From NCBI RefSeq assembly GCF_014654785.1, contig NZ_BNBD01000001.1:310001-374000 (forward strand): 64,000 nucleotides of DNA, read 5' to 3'. The position numbers were made by a program, and so were the translations under genes. The notes beneath the pieces were generated by a model. That model made no database searches. It was not told the DNA's origin and saw only the letters and a list, made by a program, of their open reading frames with translations. Every line of letters starts with the position of its first letter. The stretch's first letter is position 1. This DNA is from Streptomyces mashuensis (lineage in GTDB: Bacteria; Actinomycetota; Actinomycetes; Streptomycetales; Streptomycetaceae). Shown here piece after piece: positions 35,262 to 46,897 of the stretch.

Positions 35262-36656
35262 ATGGCACCGGCCGTCCCCACGACGATGGACCGACCGCAC
35301 TTCATCGGCATCGGCGGCGCCGGCATGTCGGGCATCGCCAAGATCCTGGCGCAGCGCGGCGCGGCCGTGGCGGGCAGTGACGCGAAGGAGTCGGCGACGG
35401 CGGCGGCGCTGCGCGAGCTGGGCGCCACGGTGCACATCGGGCACGCCGCGGACCATCTGGCGGCCGACGCGACCTGCGTCGTCGTCTCCAGCGCCATCCG
35501 CTCCGACAACCCGGAGCTGGCCGCGGCCGCCGAGCGCGGCATCCCGGTCGTGCACCGCTCCGACGCGCTGGCCCGTCTCATGGACTGCCTGCGCCCGATC
35601 GCCGTGGCGGGCACCCACGGCAAGACGACCACCACCTCCATGCTGGCCGTCTCGCTGGACTCCCTGGGCCTCGACCCGTCGTACGCCATCGGCGGCGACC
35701 TGGCCGGCCCGGGCACGAACGCGCGGCACGGCGGCGGCGAGATCTTCGTGGCGGAGGCGGACGAGAGCGACCGCAGCTTCCACAAGTACGCGCCCGAGGT
35801 CGCGATCGTCCTCAACGTGGAGCTGGACCACCATGCGAACTACGCGTCGATGGCGGAGATCCACGAGTCCTTCGAGACGTTCGTCGGCCGGGTCCGCCCG
35901 GGCGGCACGCTGGTCGTCAACGCCGACCAGGAGGGCGCCCGCGAGCTGACGCGCCGCGTGGCGGGCCGCGACGGGCTCGACGTGGTCACGTACGGCGAGG
36001 ACAAGGACGCGGACGTGCGGGTCCTCGACGTCACGGCGCACGGCCTGACCAGCGAGGTCACCGTCGACCTGAAGGGCACCGAGCTGACCTTCACCGTGTC
36101 CGTGCCGGGCCGGCACTACGCGCACAACGCGGTCGCGGCCCTCGCCGCCGGCGTGGCGCTGGGCATCCCGGCCGCCGACCTGGCGGGCGCCCTGGGCACG
36201 TACACCGGCGTGGGCCGCCGCCTCCAGCTGAAGGGCGAGGCGAACGGCGTCCAGGTCATCGACTCGTACGCGCACCACCCGACCGAGATGACGGCCGACC
36301 TGGAGGCGATCCGCGGCGCCGCGGGCGACGCCCGGGTGCTGGTGGTCTTCCAGCCGCACCTGTTCAGCCGCACCCAGGAGCTGGGCACGGAGATGGGCCG
36401 GGCCCTGGCCCTCGCCGACGCCTCGGTGGTCCTGGACATCTACCCGGCCCGCGAGGACCCGGTCCCGGGCGTCACCAGCGCCCTGATCATCGACGCGGCG
36501 CAGGCCGCCGGCGCCGAGGTGCGCGCCGAGCACGACATGGCGGCCGTCCCCGCCGTGATCGCGGGAATGGCACGCCCCGGTGACCTCGTTCTGACCATGG
36601 GCGCGGGCGACGTCACGGACCTCGGTCCGCGGATCCTGGCCCGCCTGGAGAGCTGA
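35262..36656 (+). CDS. murC: UDP-N-acetylmuramate--L-alanine ligase
   Basis: This is a 464-residue Mur ligase. It has the UDP-binding N-terminus FIGIGGAGMSGIAKIL, ATP loop GTHGKTTTTSM, central EADESDRSF and LNVELDHHANY, and C-terminal IDSYAHHPTEM. MurC adds L-Ala to UDP-MurNAc, the first cytoplasmic peptide step of peptidoglycan assembly. The gene lies apart from the main mur/fts cluster, as is usual in Streptomyces. GGGAG precedes ATG 35262. The gene ends 17 bp before msrB, with which it is probably cotranscribed. Confidence 0.95.
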   Translation: MAPAVPTTMDRPHFIGIGGAGMSGIAKILAQRGAAVAGSDAKESATAAALRELGATVHIGHAADHLAADATCVVVSSAIRSDNPELAAAAERGIPVVHRSDALARLMDCLRPIAVAGTHGKTTTTSMLAVSLDSLGLDPSYAIGGDLAGPGTNARHGGGEIFVAEADESDRSFHKYAPEVAIVLNVELDHHANYASMAEIHESFETFVGRVRPGGTLVVNADQEGARELTRRVAGRDGLDVVTYGEDKDADVRVLDVTAHGLTSEVTVDLKGTELTFTVSVPGRHYAHNAVAALAAGVALGIPAADLAGALGTYTGVGRRLQLKGEANGVQVIDSYAHHPTEMTADLEAIRGAAGDARVLVVFQPHLFSRTQELGTEMGRALALADASVVLDIYPAREDPVPGVTSALIIDAAQAAGAEVRAEHDMAAVPAVIAGMARPGDLVLTMGAGDVTDLGPRILARLES

Positions 36657-36673
36657 CCCGGGAGGACGACGAC

Positions 36674-37081
36674 ATGCCGTACGAGGTCGAGAAGACGGAC
36701 GAGCAGTGGCGCGCCGAGCTGACCGCGGAGGAGTACCACGTCCTCCGCGAGGCCGGCACGGAACCCGCGTTCCGCGGCGAGTACACCGACACGAGGACGC
36801 CCGGCGTCTACGAGTGCCGGGCGTGCGGGGCGGAACTGTTCACGTCGCACGAGAAGTTCCCCAGCCACTGCGGCTGGCCGAGCTTCTACGACCCCCGGGA
36901 CTCCTCGGCGGTGGAACTCCTGGAGGACCGCTCGCACGGCATGCTCCGCACCGAGGTCCGCTGCGCCCGCTGCGGCTCCCACCTGGGCCACGTCTTCGAG
37001 GGCGAGGGCTACCCCACCCCCACCGACCAGCGCTACTGCATCAACTCCATCTCCCTCCGGCTGCGGCCGGAGGAGGCGTAG
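36674..37081 (+). CDS. msrB: Peptide-methionine (R)-S-oxide reductase MsrB
   Basis: This 135-residue MsrB has zinc-binding CxxC pairs (CRACG and CARCGSHLGH), FPSHCGWPSFYDP, and catalytic Cys122 in RYCINSISL. It reduces the R-epimer of oxidised methionine with thioredoxin as electron donor, protecting against oxidative damage. GGGAGGA precedes ATG 36674. It is almost certainly cotranscribed with murC. The stop is ten bases from the convergent small gene. Confidence 0.95.
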   Translation: MPYEVEKTDEQWRAELTAEEYHVLREAGTEPAFRGEYTDTRTPGVYECRACGAELFTSHEKFPSHCGWPSFYDPRDSSAVELLEDRSHGMLRTEVRCARCGSHLGHVFEGEGYPTPTDQRYCINSISLRLRPEEA

Positions 37082-37091
37082 CGGCAGCCGG

Positions 37092-37388
37092 TCAGCCCTT
37101 CTTCAGGGCCGCGAGGCCCTTCTTGAGGTCCTCGTGGTTCATCACCGGGACGAGTTCGACCTCGGCCTCCAGGTCGAGGAAGAGCTTCTCCGCCACGGCC
37201 GGGATGCGGGACGGGTCGTCCAGGTCGAAGACCATCAGGCAGGTCCGGCCGCCGTCCATGGCGGCGAAGTAGGCGGCCTCCGGCTTGAGTTCGTCGAGCA
37301 GGCCCTGGACGGCGTCGGGCATCGTGCCGTCGCGGATCACCTCGTTGCCGGCGTGGGTGTCCAGCCGGGCCCTGAGCAGCGTGCGCAT
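37092..37388 (-). CDS. Small conserved protein, ferredoxin-like alpha/beta fold
   Basis: This 98-residue protein starts MRTLLRARLDTHAGN and has two predicted beta-alpha-beta units: EAAYFAAMDGGRTCLMVFDLDDP, then FLDLEAEVELVPVMNHEDL. The pattern resembles small stand-alone dimeric alpha/beta barrel proteins common in actinobacteria. No catalytic motif is seen. It is convergent with msrB with only ten bases between stops. It probably has its own promoter in the short spacer before 37.4 kb. Confidence 0.7.
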   Translation of the reverse strand: MRTLLRARLDTHAGNEVIRDGTMPDAVQGLLDELKPEAAYFAAMDGGRTCLMVFDLDDPSRIPAVAEKLFLDLEAEVELVPVMNHEDLKKGLAALKKG

Positions 37389-37493
37389 CGTGATCGTCCC
37401 CTTACGCTCCGGCTGCGCGCCGCGCGGTGCGGGCGCGTCACTTCCAGCGTCCCTCCGCCCGCCGGGGGCCGCAAAGCCGCCCGCCGGCGGCCG

Positions 37494-39221
37494 TCAGCGC
37501 AGGACCGCCGCCGACTCCGGGGGCAGGGTGAGGGTGCCGTCCGGGGCCGGTGGGGGGACCCGGCCCCACGCCGCCTGGATCTCGGCGGGCGTGTGGGGGA
37601 GGGGGAGCGTCACCGTTTCGCGGGTCGGGTTGACCGTGATCGTGTACGGGGCGCGGTGCAGGACGGTGGTGCCGCCGGGGCCCACCGTGACGTCCGTGGC
37701 GGACAGCGGGGCGTCGTGCGGCAGGTCCGTGCGGAGGGCGATCAGGCGGCGGTACCAGGCGAGCAGGCGGGCGTGCGGTTCGCAGGCGGGTTCGGTCCAG
37801 TCGAGGCAGGACCGGTCGCGGGTGGCCGGGTCCTGGGGGTCGGGGACGTCCTCCTCGGCCCAGCCGTGGGCGGCGAACTCGCGGCGGCGGCCGGCCCGTA
37901 CGGCCTCGGCCAGCTCCGGGTCGGTGTGGTCGGTGAAGTACTGCCAGGGCGTGCGTGCCCCCCACTCCTCGCCCATGAACAGCATCGGCGTGAACGGCGC
38001 GCCCAGGACGAGCGCCGCCGCGCAGGCCAGCAGCCCGGGGGAGAGGCGGGCGGACAGGCGGTCGCCCACGGCGCGGTTGCCCACCTGGTCGTGGGTCTGG
38101 GCGTAGCCCAGCAGGCGGTGCGCGGGCGTGCCGGGGTCGAGGGGGCGGCCGTGCGGCCGGCCGCGGAACGACGAGTGCGTGCCGTCGTGGAAGAAGCCGC
38201 CGCGCAGCGTCTTCGCCAGGGCCCGGGGCGGGTCGGCGGCGAAGTCGGCGTAGTAGCCCTGGGACTCGCCGGTGAGCAGGGTGTGCAGCGCGTGGTGGAA
38301 GTCGTCGTTCCACTGGGCGTGCAGGCCGAGCCCGCCGGCCGGGCGGGGCGTGGTCGTGGCCGGGTCGTTGAGGTCGGACTCGCCGACGAGGAACAGCGGC
38401 CGGCCCAGCCGTGCGCCCAGTTCGTCGACCGCGGCCGACAGTTCGGCGAGGAAGTGGACGGGGCCGTGGTCGACGAGGGCGTGCACGGCGTCCAGGCGCA
38501 GTCCGTCCAGCCGGTAGTCGGTCAGCCAGGCCAGCGCACTGCCCGTCAGGTACGCACGAACCTCGGGTGATCCGGGTGCGTCGAGGTTGACGGCGGCGCC
38601 CCACGGTGTCTGGTGGGTGTCGGTGAAGTACGGGCCGTACGTGGGCAGGTGGTTGCCGGACGGGCCGAGGTGGTTGTGCACCACGTCGAGGACGACGCCC
38701 AGGCCCAGTCCGTGCGCCGCGTCCACGAACCGGGCGAGGCCCTCGGGTCCGCCGTAGGGTTCGTGCACGGCCCACGGCGCCACCCCGTCGTAGCCCCAGC
38801 CGTGCCGGCCGGGGAAGGGGCAGACGGGCATCAGCTCGACGTGCGTGACGCCCAGGTCGGCCAGGTGCGGCAGCCGTTCGGCGGCCGCGTCGAACGTGCC
38901 CTCGGGCGTGAACGTGCCCGTGTGCAGCTCGTACAGCACCGCGCCCCGCAGCCCGCGCCCCCGCCAGCCGTGCCGCCACGGCAGGCGGGCGAAGTCGACG
39001 ACGGCGCTGAGCCCGTCCGGCCCGTCGGGCTGCCGGCGCGAGCGCGGGTCGGGCAGCGGCGGGCCGCCGTCCAGCGCGAACCCGTACCGTGTGCCGTGCC
39101 CGCCGGGGGCCTCGCAGCACCACCAGCCGGCCCGCCCGGGGTCCGGCCCCATCACGTACGTCCGGCCGTCGGCCAGCAGCTCCACGACCCCGGCCCACGG
39201 CGCCCACACGTCGAACAGCAC
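37494..39221 (-). CDS. treZ: Malto-oligosyltrehalose trehalohydrolase
   Basis: This 575-residue protein has an N-terminal CBM48-like domain (LFDVWAPWAGVVELL) and a GH13 barrel. ELMPVCPFPGRHGWGYDG, DVVHNHLGPSGN, nucleophile Asp in GLRLDAVHAL, acid Glu in LVGESDLND and FMGEEWGA are the TreZ motifs. It hydrolyses maltooligosyl trehalose made by TreY, releasing trehalose. It is the last gene of the set, but a kinase gene on the other strand separates it from treY. GTG 39221 has a purine-rich upstream stretch. Confidence 0.93.
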   Translation of the reverse strand: MLFDVWAPWAGVVELLADGRTYVMGPDPGRAGWWCCEAPGGHGTRYGFALDGGPPLPDPRSRRQPDGPDGLSAVVDFARLPWRHGWRGRGLRGAVLYELHTGTFTPEGTFDAAAERLPHLADLGVTHVELMPVCPFPGRHGWGYDGVAPWAVHEPYGGPEGLARFVDAAHGLGLGVVLDVVHNHLGPSGNHLPTYGPYFTDTHQTPWGAAVNLDAPGSPEVRAYLTGSALAWLTDYRLDGLRLDAVHALVDHGPVHFLAELSAAVDELGARLGRPLFLVGESDLNDPATTTPRPAGGLGLHAQWNDDFHHALHTLLTGESQGYYADFAADPPRALAKTLRGGFFHDGTHSSFRGRPHGRPLDPGTPAHRLLGYAQTHDQVGNRAVGDRLSARLSPGLLACAAALVLGAPFTPMLFMGEEWGARTPWQYFTDHTDPELAEAVRAGRRREFAAHGWAEEDVPDPQDPATRDRSCLDWTEPACEPHARLLAWYRRLIALRTDLPHDAPLSATDVTVGPGGTTVLHRAPYTITVNPTRETVTLPLPHTPAEIQAAWGRVPPPAPDGTLTLPPESAAVLR

Positions 39222-39336
39222 GACTGTCTTCTTCCCCCTGCGGGCCGCGTCGCACGCGGCATCTCACCGCTTCCCGGCCGGTCCCGTTGCTGGGAGCATT
39301 GGTGTGTTCGGTGAGTCACGGCGCTGGGGGTACGAC

Positions 39337-40680
39337 GTGATAGAGCCTCTGCTGCCCACGGATCCGTCCGGGGTCGGGCCGTACGTCCTGGTGGCGCGGC
39401 TGGGCGGCGGGGGGATGGGGAAGGTCTACCTGGGGCGTTCCCCGGGCGGTCTGACGGTCGCGGTGAAGGTGGTGCGGGCGGGGCTCGCCGAGGACGAGCG
39501 GTTCCGCCGCCGCTTCGCCCTGGAGGTCGAGGCCGCCCGGCGCGTCGGCGGCTTCTACACCGCGCAGGTCGTGGACGCGGACACGGAGGCCGACCCGCCG
39601 TGGCTCGTCACGTCCTACATACCGGGCCTGTCCCTGAAGGAGGCCGTGGAGCAGCGCGGCCCGCTGCCCCTGGAGACCGTCGCGGCGCTCGGCGCCGGCC
39701 TCGCGGAGGGACTGGCCGCCATCCACGTACGGAACCTGGTGCACCGCGACCTCAAGCCCGGCAACGTCATCCTCGCCGAGGACGGGCCGCGCGTCATCGA
39801 CTTCGGCATCGCCCGTGCCCTGGACAGCACGTCGCAGCTCACGCACACGGGCGGTGTCATCGGCACGCCGGCGTTCATGTCGCCCGAGCAGATCCAGGGC
39901 CGGGAGGCCACCCCGGCCGGCGACGTCTTCTGCCTCGGCTCGGTGCTGGCGTACGCCGCGACCGGCCGGCCGCCGTTCGGCGAGGGGCCCTCCGAGGCCG
40001 TCGTCTACCGCGTCGTGCACGGCGAACCCGACCTGACCACGCTGCCCCGCGGCCTCCTCCCCCTGGTGCGGGCGTGCCTGGCCAAGGACCCGGCCGCCCG
40101 GCCCGGCGTGACCGCGATCCTGGACCACTGCGCGGGGCCGCGCGGCACCTCCGCGTGGCGGCTGCCGGTGGAGGTCCGGGCGGTGATCACGCGTCAGACG
40201 GCGGAGACGCGGGCCATCATCACCGAGGCCGGGCCGTCCACCGCGTCGGGACCCGCGGCGGGGGCGCCGCGCGCCGTCCAGCCCCTGCGGGCCCGCCCGC
40301 TGGACACCGGCGGTGGCTACACGCACCTGTCCCTGCCGTGGCTGCCGGGCGAGACGGGCGGCGCCCGCAGGACCACCGTGGTGTGCTGGCACCGGAAGGT
40401 GGGCGACACGGTCGACAAGGGCGAGCCGCTGCTGTCGGTCTCCTCGGCGCGGGGCGACGTCGTCATCACCTCGCCGAGGAAGGGCATCCTCTTCGCGATC
40501 CACCGCCGGGAGGGCGCGACCGCCCGCACCGGCACGGTGGTCGCGGGCATCGGCCAGGAGGGCGCCGCCGTACGGCGGCCGCCGCTCTCCCGCCGCGTCC
40601 GCGTCACGCTCGCGTCGTCCGTGTGCCTGCTCCTCACCGCCGCCGTGATGACGGCGGTGTGGGCGTGGCCCCTGCACTGA
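39337..40680 (+). CDS. Membrane Ser/Thr protein kinase with lipoyl-like domain
   Basis: The protein has 447 residues from GTG 39337. The Hanks-type kinase domain (about 15-275) has a GGGGMGKVYLG loop, Lys44, HRDLKPGN (catalytic Asp138), DFG (155-157) and GTPAFMSPEQ. After a linker, residues 325-408 resemble a biotinyl/lipoyl domain: VVCWHRKVGDTVDKGEPLLSV, then VVITSPRKGILFAIHRREG and TGTVVAGIG. The lysine that normally carries lipoate or biotin (DKA or MKM) is Arg372 in SARGD, so it should be unmodified. One membrane helix lies near the C-terminus (421-445). The start is 115 bp from divergent treZ and the stop is nine bases from treY, suggesting a link to trehalose metabolism. Confidence 0.88.
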   Translation: MIEPLLPTDPSGVGPYVLVARLGGGGMGKVYLGRSPGGLTVAVKVVRAGLAEDERFRRRFALEVEAARRVGGFYTAQVVDADTEADPPWLVTSYIPGLSLKEAVEQRGPLPLETVAALGAGLAEGLAAIHVRNLVHRDLKPGNVILAEDGPRVIDFGIARALDSTSQLTHTGGVIGTPAFMSPEQIQGREATPAGDVFCLGSVLAYAATGRPPFGEGPSEAVVYRVVHGEPDLTTLPRGLLPLVRACLAKDPAARPGVTAILDHCAGPRGTSAWRLPVEVRAVITRQTAETRAIITEAGPSTASGPAAGAPRAVQPLRARPLDTGGGYTHLSLPWLPGETGGARRTTVVCWHRKVGDTVDKGEPLLSVSSARGDVVITSPRKGILFAIHRREGATARTGTVVAGIGQEGAAVRRPPLSRRVRVTLASSVCLLLTAAVMTAVWAWPLH

Positions 40681-40689
40681 ACGCGGCCT

Positions 40690-43110
40690 TCACTCACCCC
40701 CGTCCCGCACCAGCAGCGCCACCGGCCCCTCCCGCAGCAGCTCCGCCACCGGCACCCGCCCCCGCAGCCCCCCGCGCCCCGACAGCACGTCCCGCCACGC
40801 GGCCCCGCCCGGCGGCAGGTCCAGTACGGTGTCCCGCCAGCCGCCCCCGGCCGCCAGCCGGAGCGGCAGCCGCGTCACGACCGTGACGACCGCCCCGGTC
40901 CGCGCGAACGCCACGCAGTGCGCGGCCGCCGGGCCCCCGGCCGGCAGCGGCTCGTACGTGGCCTCGGCACCGAACCACCGGGGATGCTCCCGCCGCAGCC
41001 GCAGGGCGGCCCGGGTCAGGCGCAGCTTCTCGCCGGACAGGCCCGCCGGCTCCTGCCCGGACGATTCCGGGAAGGCGGGCGGGCGGCGGTTGTCCGGGTC
41101 GACCAGCGCGGCGTACAGCCGCTCGGTGCCCATGTACACGTCCGGGACGCCCGGCATCGTCAGGTGCAGCAGCGCCGCGCCCAGCACGTGGGCGCGCACC
41201 GCGCCGGCCAGTTCCCCGGCCAGCGGGGCCAGGGCGCGAGCGGCCGGCCCGCACGGCCCGCCGGTCACGAAGCCGGCCACCGCCTCCTCGTACGCGGCGT
41301 CCGGCTCGGTCCACGTGGTGCGCAGGCCCGCCTCGCGCACGCTCTTGAGCACCGCCGGCACCAGCCGGTCCGCGGCGACCGGCTCCCCGTCCGTACCGGC
41401 GCCCAGCCCGAAGGCCGTCTGCCACGCCTGCCACGCCACATGCCGGTCCGGGCCCGGGGCGCGGCGCCACAGCTCGTCCATCAGCTCGCCCCAGCGCGCG
41501 GGGCGCGCGGTGAGGGCGGCGATGCGGGCCCGGACGTCGGCGCTGCGCTTGGCGTCGTGCGTGGACAGCACCGTGCCCGTCAGCGGCCGCTCGGCCTGTG
41601 TGCGGGCACAGTACGCGTGGAACTCCTCGGGCGTCACCGCGGGCCGGCCGGGGTCGCCGCCGACCTCGGCGGCCGACAGCAGCGGCACGTACCGGTAGAA
41701 GGCGGTGTCCTCCACCGACTTGGCGCGCAGCGCCGACGCGGTCTGCGCGAACCGTGCGCAGAAGTCCCGCTGCTCGGGGCCGTCGCCGAGCCGCCCCAGC
41801 GCCGCGTCCCGCACCACGTCGACCGCCGCGGCCTCCTCCGGCACCGCGAACGCGGCACGGGCGCCGCGCGCCGCCTCCTCCAGCATCGCGGCGTCCTCCG
41901 GCGCGGCGGGCCGGCCCGGCGTGGCATAGGGGCGGTAGACGGGCAGCCGTACGAGGATCTCCCGCAGGGCGGTGCGCAGGGCCCAGGGGGCGTGGTCGCG
42001 GAGGCCGGACGGGCACGCGGAGCCCTCGCAGAGCCGTACCGCCGTGCGGACCAGCCGTTCGGTCTCGGCGGACAGTTCGTGGGTGATGACGTGCCGGGCG
42101 GCGCGGCGCAGGGTCGCGGGCCACTGGCCGCCGAGGCCGGCGGGGGGAGCGGCGAAGGCGCGGTAGGCGGCCGTCAGTTCCTCCGCCCCGGCGGGGTCGG
42201 TGAAGAGCCCGTCGACGTGGCGCAGCGCGTCGTAGCCGGTGGTGCCGGCCGCGGGCCAGCCGGCGGGCAGCCGTTCGCCGGGGCCGAGGATCTTCTCCAC
42301 CACCGTCCACCGGCCGCCCGTGGCCTCGTCCAGCCGCCGCAGGTACGCCGCCGGGTCGGCGAGCCCGTCGGGGTGGTCGACGCGGAGCCCGTCGACGACG
42401 CCCTCGCGCAGCAGGCGCAGCACGGTGGCGTGCGTGGCCTCGAAGACCTCCGGCTCCTCCACGCGCACCGCGACCAGCTCGGAGACGGTGAAGAAGCGGC
42501 GGTAGTTGAGTTCGGTGCGGGCGAGGCGCCACCAGGCGGGCCGGTACCACTGGGCGTCCAGCAGCTGGGGCAGCGGCAGGTGTTCGGTGCCGGGGCGCAG
42601 CGGCAGCACGTGGTCGTGGTAGTGGAGGACGCCGGCGCGGCGGTCGGCGCGGAAGTGCGCCAGCTCGTCGCCGAGCCGCCCGCCCAGGACGGGCAGCAGG
42701 ACGCGGCCGCCGTGCGCGGACCAGTCGATGTCGAACCAGGGGGCGTACGGGGAGGCGGGCCCGTCGCGCAGGACGGCCCACAGCGGCCCGTTGAGCCGCT
42801 CCGGCGCGGGCAGCGCCATGTGGTTGGGGACGATGTCGAGGACCAGCCCGAGCCCGTGGGCGTGGGCGGTGGCCGCGAGCGAGCGCAGCCCCTCCTCGCC
42901 GCCGAGCTCGGCCCGTACGGCGTCGTGGCCGGTGACGTCGTAGCCGTGCGTGGAGCCGGGCACGGCCTCGAGGACGGGCGAGAGGTGCAGGTGGGAGGCG
43001 CCCAGCGCGGCGAGGTACGGCACGGCGCGCTCGGCCGCGGCGAAGGGGAACGCGGGCTGGAGTTGGAGCCGGTAGGTGGCTGTGGGTGGTGCGCTGCTGT
43101 CACGCGTCAC
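40690..43110 (-). CDS. treY: Malto-oligosyltrehalose synthase
   Basis: This 806-residue GH13 enzyme has an N-terminal TYRLQLQPAFPF, SPVLEAVPGSTHGYDV, DIVPNHMA and nucleophile GLRVDHPDGL. Acid EKILGPGERLP, GTVLSTHDAKRS and VPDVYMGTE are characteristic TreY segments. It converts the reducing-end alpha-1,4 bond of maltodextrins to alpha-1,1, giving maltooligosyl trehalose for TreZ. GTG 43110 begins 30 bp after the glgX stop, so the two are cotranscribed. The length is within the usual 770-830 range. Confidence 0.94.
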   Translation of the reverse strand: MTRDSSAPPTATYRLQLQPAFPFAAAERAVPYLAALGASHLHLSPVLEAVPGSTHGYDVTGHDAVRAELGGEEGLRSLAATAHAHGLGLVLDIVPNHMALPAPERLNGPLWAVLRDGPASPYAPWFDIDWSAHGGRVLLPVLGGRLGDELAHFRADRRAGVLHYHDHVLPLRPGTEHLPLPQLLDAQWYRPAWWRLARTELNYRRFFTVSELVAVRVEEPEVFEATHATVLRLLREGVVDGLRVDHPDGLADPAAYLRRLDEATGGRWTVVEKILGPGERLPAGWPAAGTTGYDALRHVDGLFTDPAGAEELTAAYRAFAAPPAGLGGQWPATLRRAARHVITHELSAETERLVRTAVRLCEGSACPSGLRDHAPWALRTALREILVRLPVYRPYATPGRPAAPEDAAMLEEAARGARAAFAVPEEAAAVDVVRDAALGRLGDGPEQRDFCARFAQTASALRAKSVEDTAFYRYVPLLSAAEVGGDPGRPAVTPEEFHAYCARTQAERPLTGTVLSTHDAKRSADVRARIAALTARPARWGELMDELWRRAPGPDRHVAWQAWQTAFGLGAGTDGEPVAADRLVPAVLKSVREAGLRTTWTEPDAAYEEAVAGFVTGGPCGPAARALAPLAGELAGAVRAHVLGAALLHLTMPGVPDVYMGTERLYAALVDPDNRRPPAFPESSGQEPAGLSGEKLRLTRAALRLRREHPRWFGAEATYEPLPAGGPAAAHCVAFARTGAVVTVVTRLPLRLAAGGGWRDTVLDLPPGGAAWRDVLSGRGGLRGRVPVAELLREGPVALLVRDGGE

Positions 43111-43140
43111 AGAGCATACGTATCCCCGGTTTCCCCGCGC

Positions 43141-45267
<2,127 letters not shown>

Positions 45268-45531
45268 GAGGTGAGTGTTCCACCCCGGAGCCCCCTTTCC
45301 GTAGATCTCCGCAGATCTTCGCCGGATGCGCGACACCCGGCCGCCGTCCGCCCGCCGTCCGTCCGCCACCCGTCCGGCTATGAAACAGCTCACTCTCGGC
45401 CAGGGCCGCACCGGCAACCGCCACGGGACCGGCTCGAGTTGGCCGGAGCCCGGCGGGCGGCGGGTGCACCGGCCTCCGCCCGCGCAGTAGTCTGCCTTGA
45501 TCGTTGGACGGGGGCGGAAGGCGGTGCACTG

Positions 45532-46782
45532 GTGAGCTCGGGCGGGCTGGAGCTGCCCCCTGGAGAGGAATGTTCCGGGGGAGACGGCGCGACCGGCACC
45601 CCACCGGGTGTCGTCTCCCTGACGCGCCCGGTGGAGATCGGCACGGAGCTGGACTGGGGCGCCGAGGCCTGGGACGAGGTGCGCACCCGCGCCCGCCGGG
45701 CCGGCCGCGCCTACATCTGGCTCAACCTCGTCGAACAGCGGCTGCGGGCCGTCGTGGCCACCGTGCTGCGCCCGGTGTACGAGCCGGTGCACGGCGAGGA
45801 GGAGTGGGTCGTGGCCGCCGCGGGCCCGGCCGGCCAGGAGTGGGTGCAGCGCGCCGTCGCCGTCCGCGAGGTCAGCCGCCGCAAGGGCTACCTGCTCGAC
45901 CCCGCCGACGACAACGTCCTCAGCTTCCTCACCCTGCCCCAGCTGCGCGAACTGCTCGTCCAGCACTGGCCGTGCTTCGAGCCCTGGCTCGACGACCGGC
46001 GCGAGCTGGAGCTGGCCCTCGACGAGCTGGAGGTGGCGCGCAACGTCGTCTCCCGCAACCGCGCGCTGTCCCGGGCGGTCCTGGACCAGGCCGAGCGCGC
46101 CGCCGCACGGCTGCTCGACATCCTCGGCGGCGGCCACGGCACCGGCGCCGGCGCGGACCGGCTGCCCGTCGACGCCGTCGAGGACCTCGTGGGCGACCGG
46201 TACGCCGACGTGGTGGGCGTCCACCCCGACCGGGTGCGGCTCCAGCGCCAGCTGCCCGTGGAGGACCTCTTCGGCAGCGCCCGCCGCCTGGACGCCGTCG
46301 GCATAGGGCTCAACCTGCTGGTGCAGAACTACTCCGGGCGCCGCCTCGTGCGGCTCGCCGAGTCCGGCTGCCGGGCCCGGCTGCTCTTCCTCAACCCCGC
46401 CAGCAGCGCCGTGCGGCGCCGCGAGAAGGAGCTGGGGATCAAGAAGGGCGAGATGAGCCGGTCCGTCGAGATGAACATCATGCACATGCGGCGGGTGCGG
46501 GACCGGCTGCGCGACACCGCCGCGTTCGAGATCCGGGTCTTCGACGAGACCCCCCGCTTCACCGCCTACCTCGTCAACGGCGACGGCCCGGACGGCCTCG
46601 CCGTCGTCCAGTCCTACCTGCGCAAGGCGCGCGGCATGGAGTCGCCCGTCCTGGTGCTGCGCGGCCGGGGCCGCCAGGTGCTGCGCGACGGCCCGGGCAC
46701 GGGCGACGCCCTCGGCGGCCTGTTCGAGACGTACCGCGAGGAGTTCGAGGGCGTGTGGGAGGAGTCCCGCCCCGTCTCGTGA
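45532..46782 (+). CDS. SAV2148-family HEPN-domain protein
   Basis: The protein has 416 residues from GTG 45532. The N-terminal half (about 45-200) is helical with AYIWLNLVEQRLRAVV, DPADDNVLSFLTLPQLRELL and a closing EVARNVVSRNRALS. This contains the R-x4-6-H-like polar positions of HEPN folds in altered form. The second half (about 255-390) has GIGLNLLVQNYSGRRLVRLAESGCRARLLFLNP and a helical KKGEMSRSVEMNI. This recalls phospholipase D-like or transcription-linked accessory domains often paired with HEPN. The family is nearly universal in Streptomyces, and its role is unknown. It is divergent from glgX across a 265-bp spacer without other genes. Confidence 0.75.
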   Translation: MSSGGLELPPGEECSGGDGATGTPPGVVSLTRPVEIGTELDWGAEAWDEVRTRARRAGRAYIWLNLVEQRLRAVVATVLRPVYEPVHGEEEWVVAAAGPAGQEWVQRAVAVREVSRRKGYLLDPADDNVLSFLTLPQLRELLVQHWPCFEPWLDDRRELELALDELEVARNVVSRNRALSRAVLDQAERAAARLLDILGGGHGTGAGADRLPVDAVEDLVGDRYADVVGVHPDRVRLQRQLPVEDLFGSARRLDAVGIGLNLLVQNYSGRRLVRLAESGCRARLLFLNPASSAVRRREKELGIKKGEMSRSVEMNIMHMRRVRDRLRDTAAFEIRVFDETPRFTAYLVNGDGPDGLAVVQSYLRKARGMESPVLVLRGRGRQVLRDGPGTGDALGGLFETYREEFEGVWEESRPVS

Positions 46783-46897
46783 ACCGGGACCTCCACTGAA
46801 TGACCGTCAGAACGGGTGTGCGAGGACCCGCTGTCAGTGGCGCGTGCGAGGGTGGGGCCACCACGGGGGAAAGCACCACCGAAGGGGGAAACCCACC

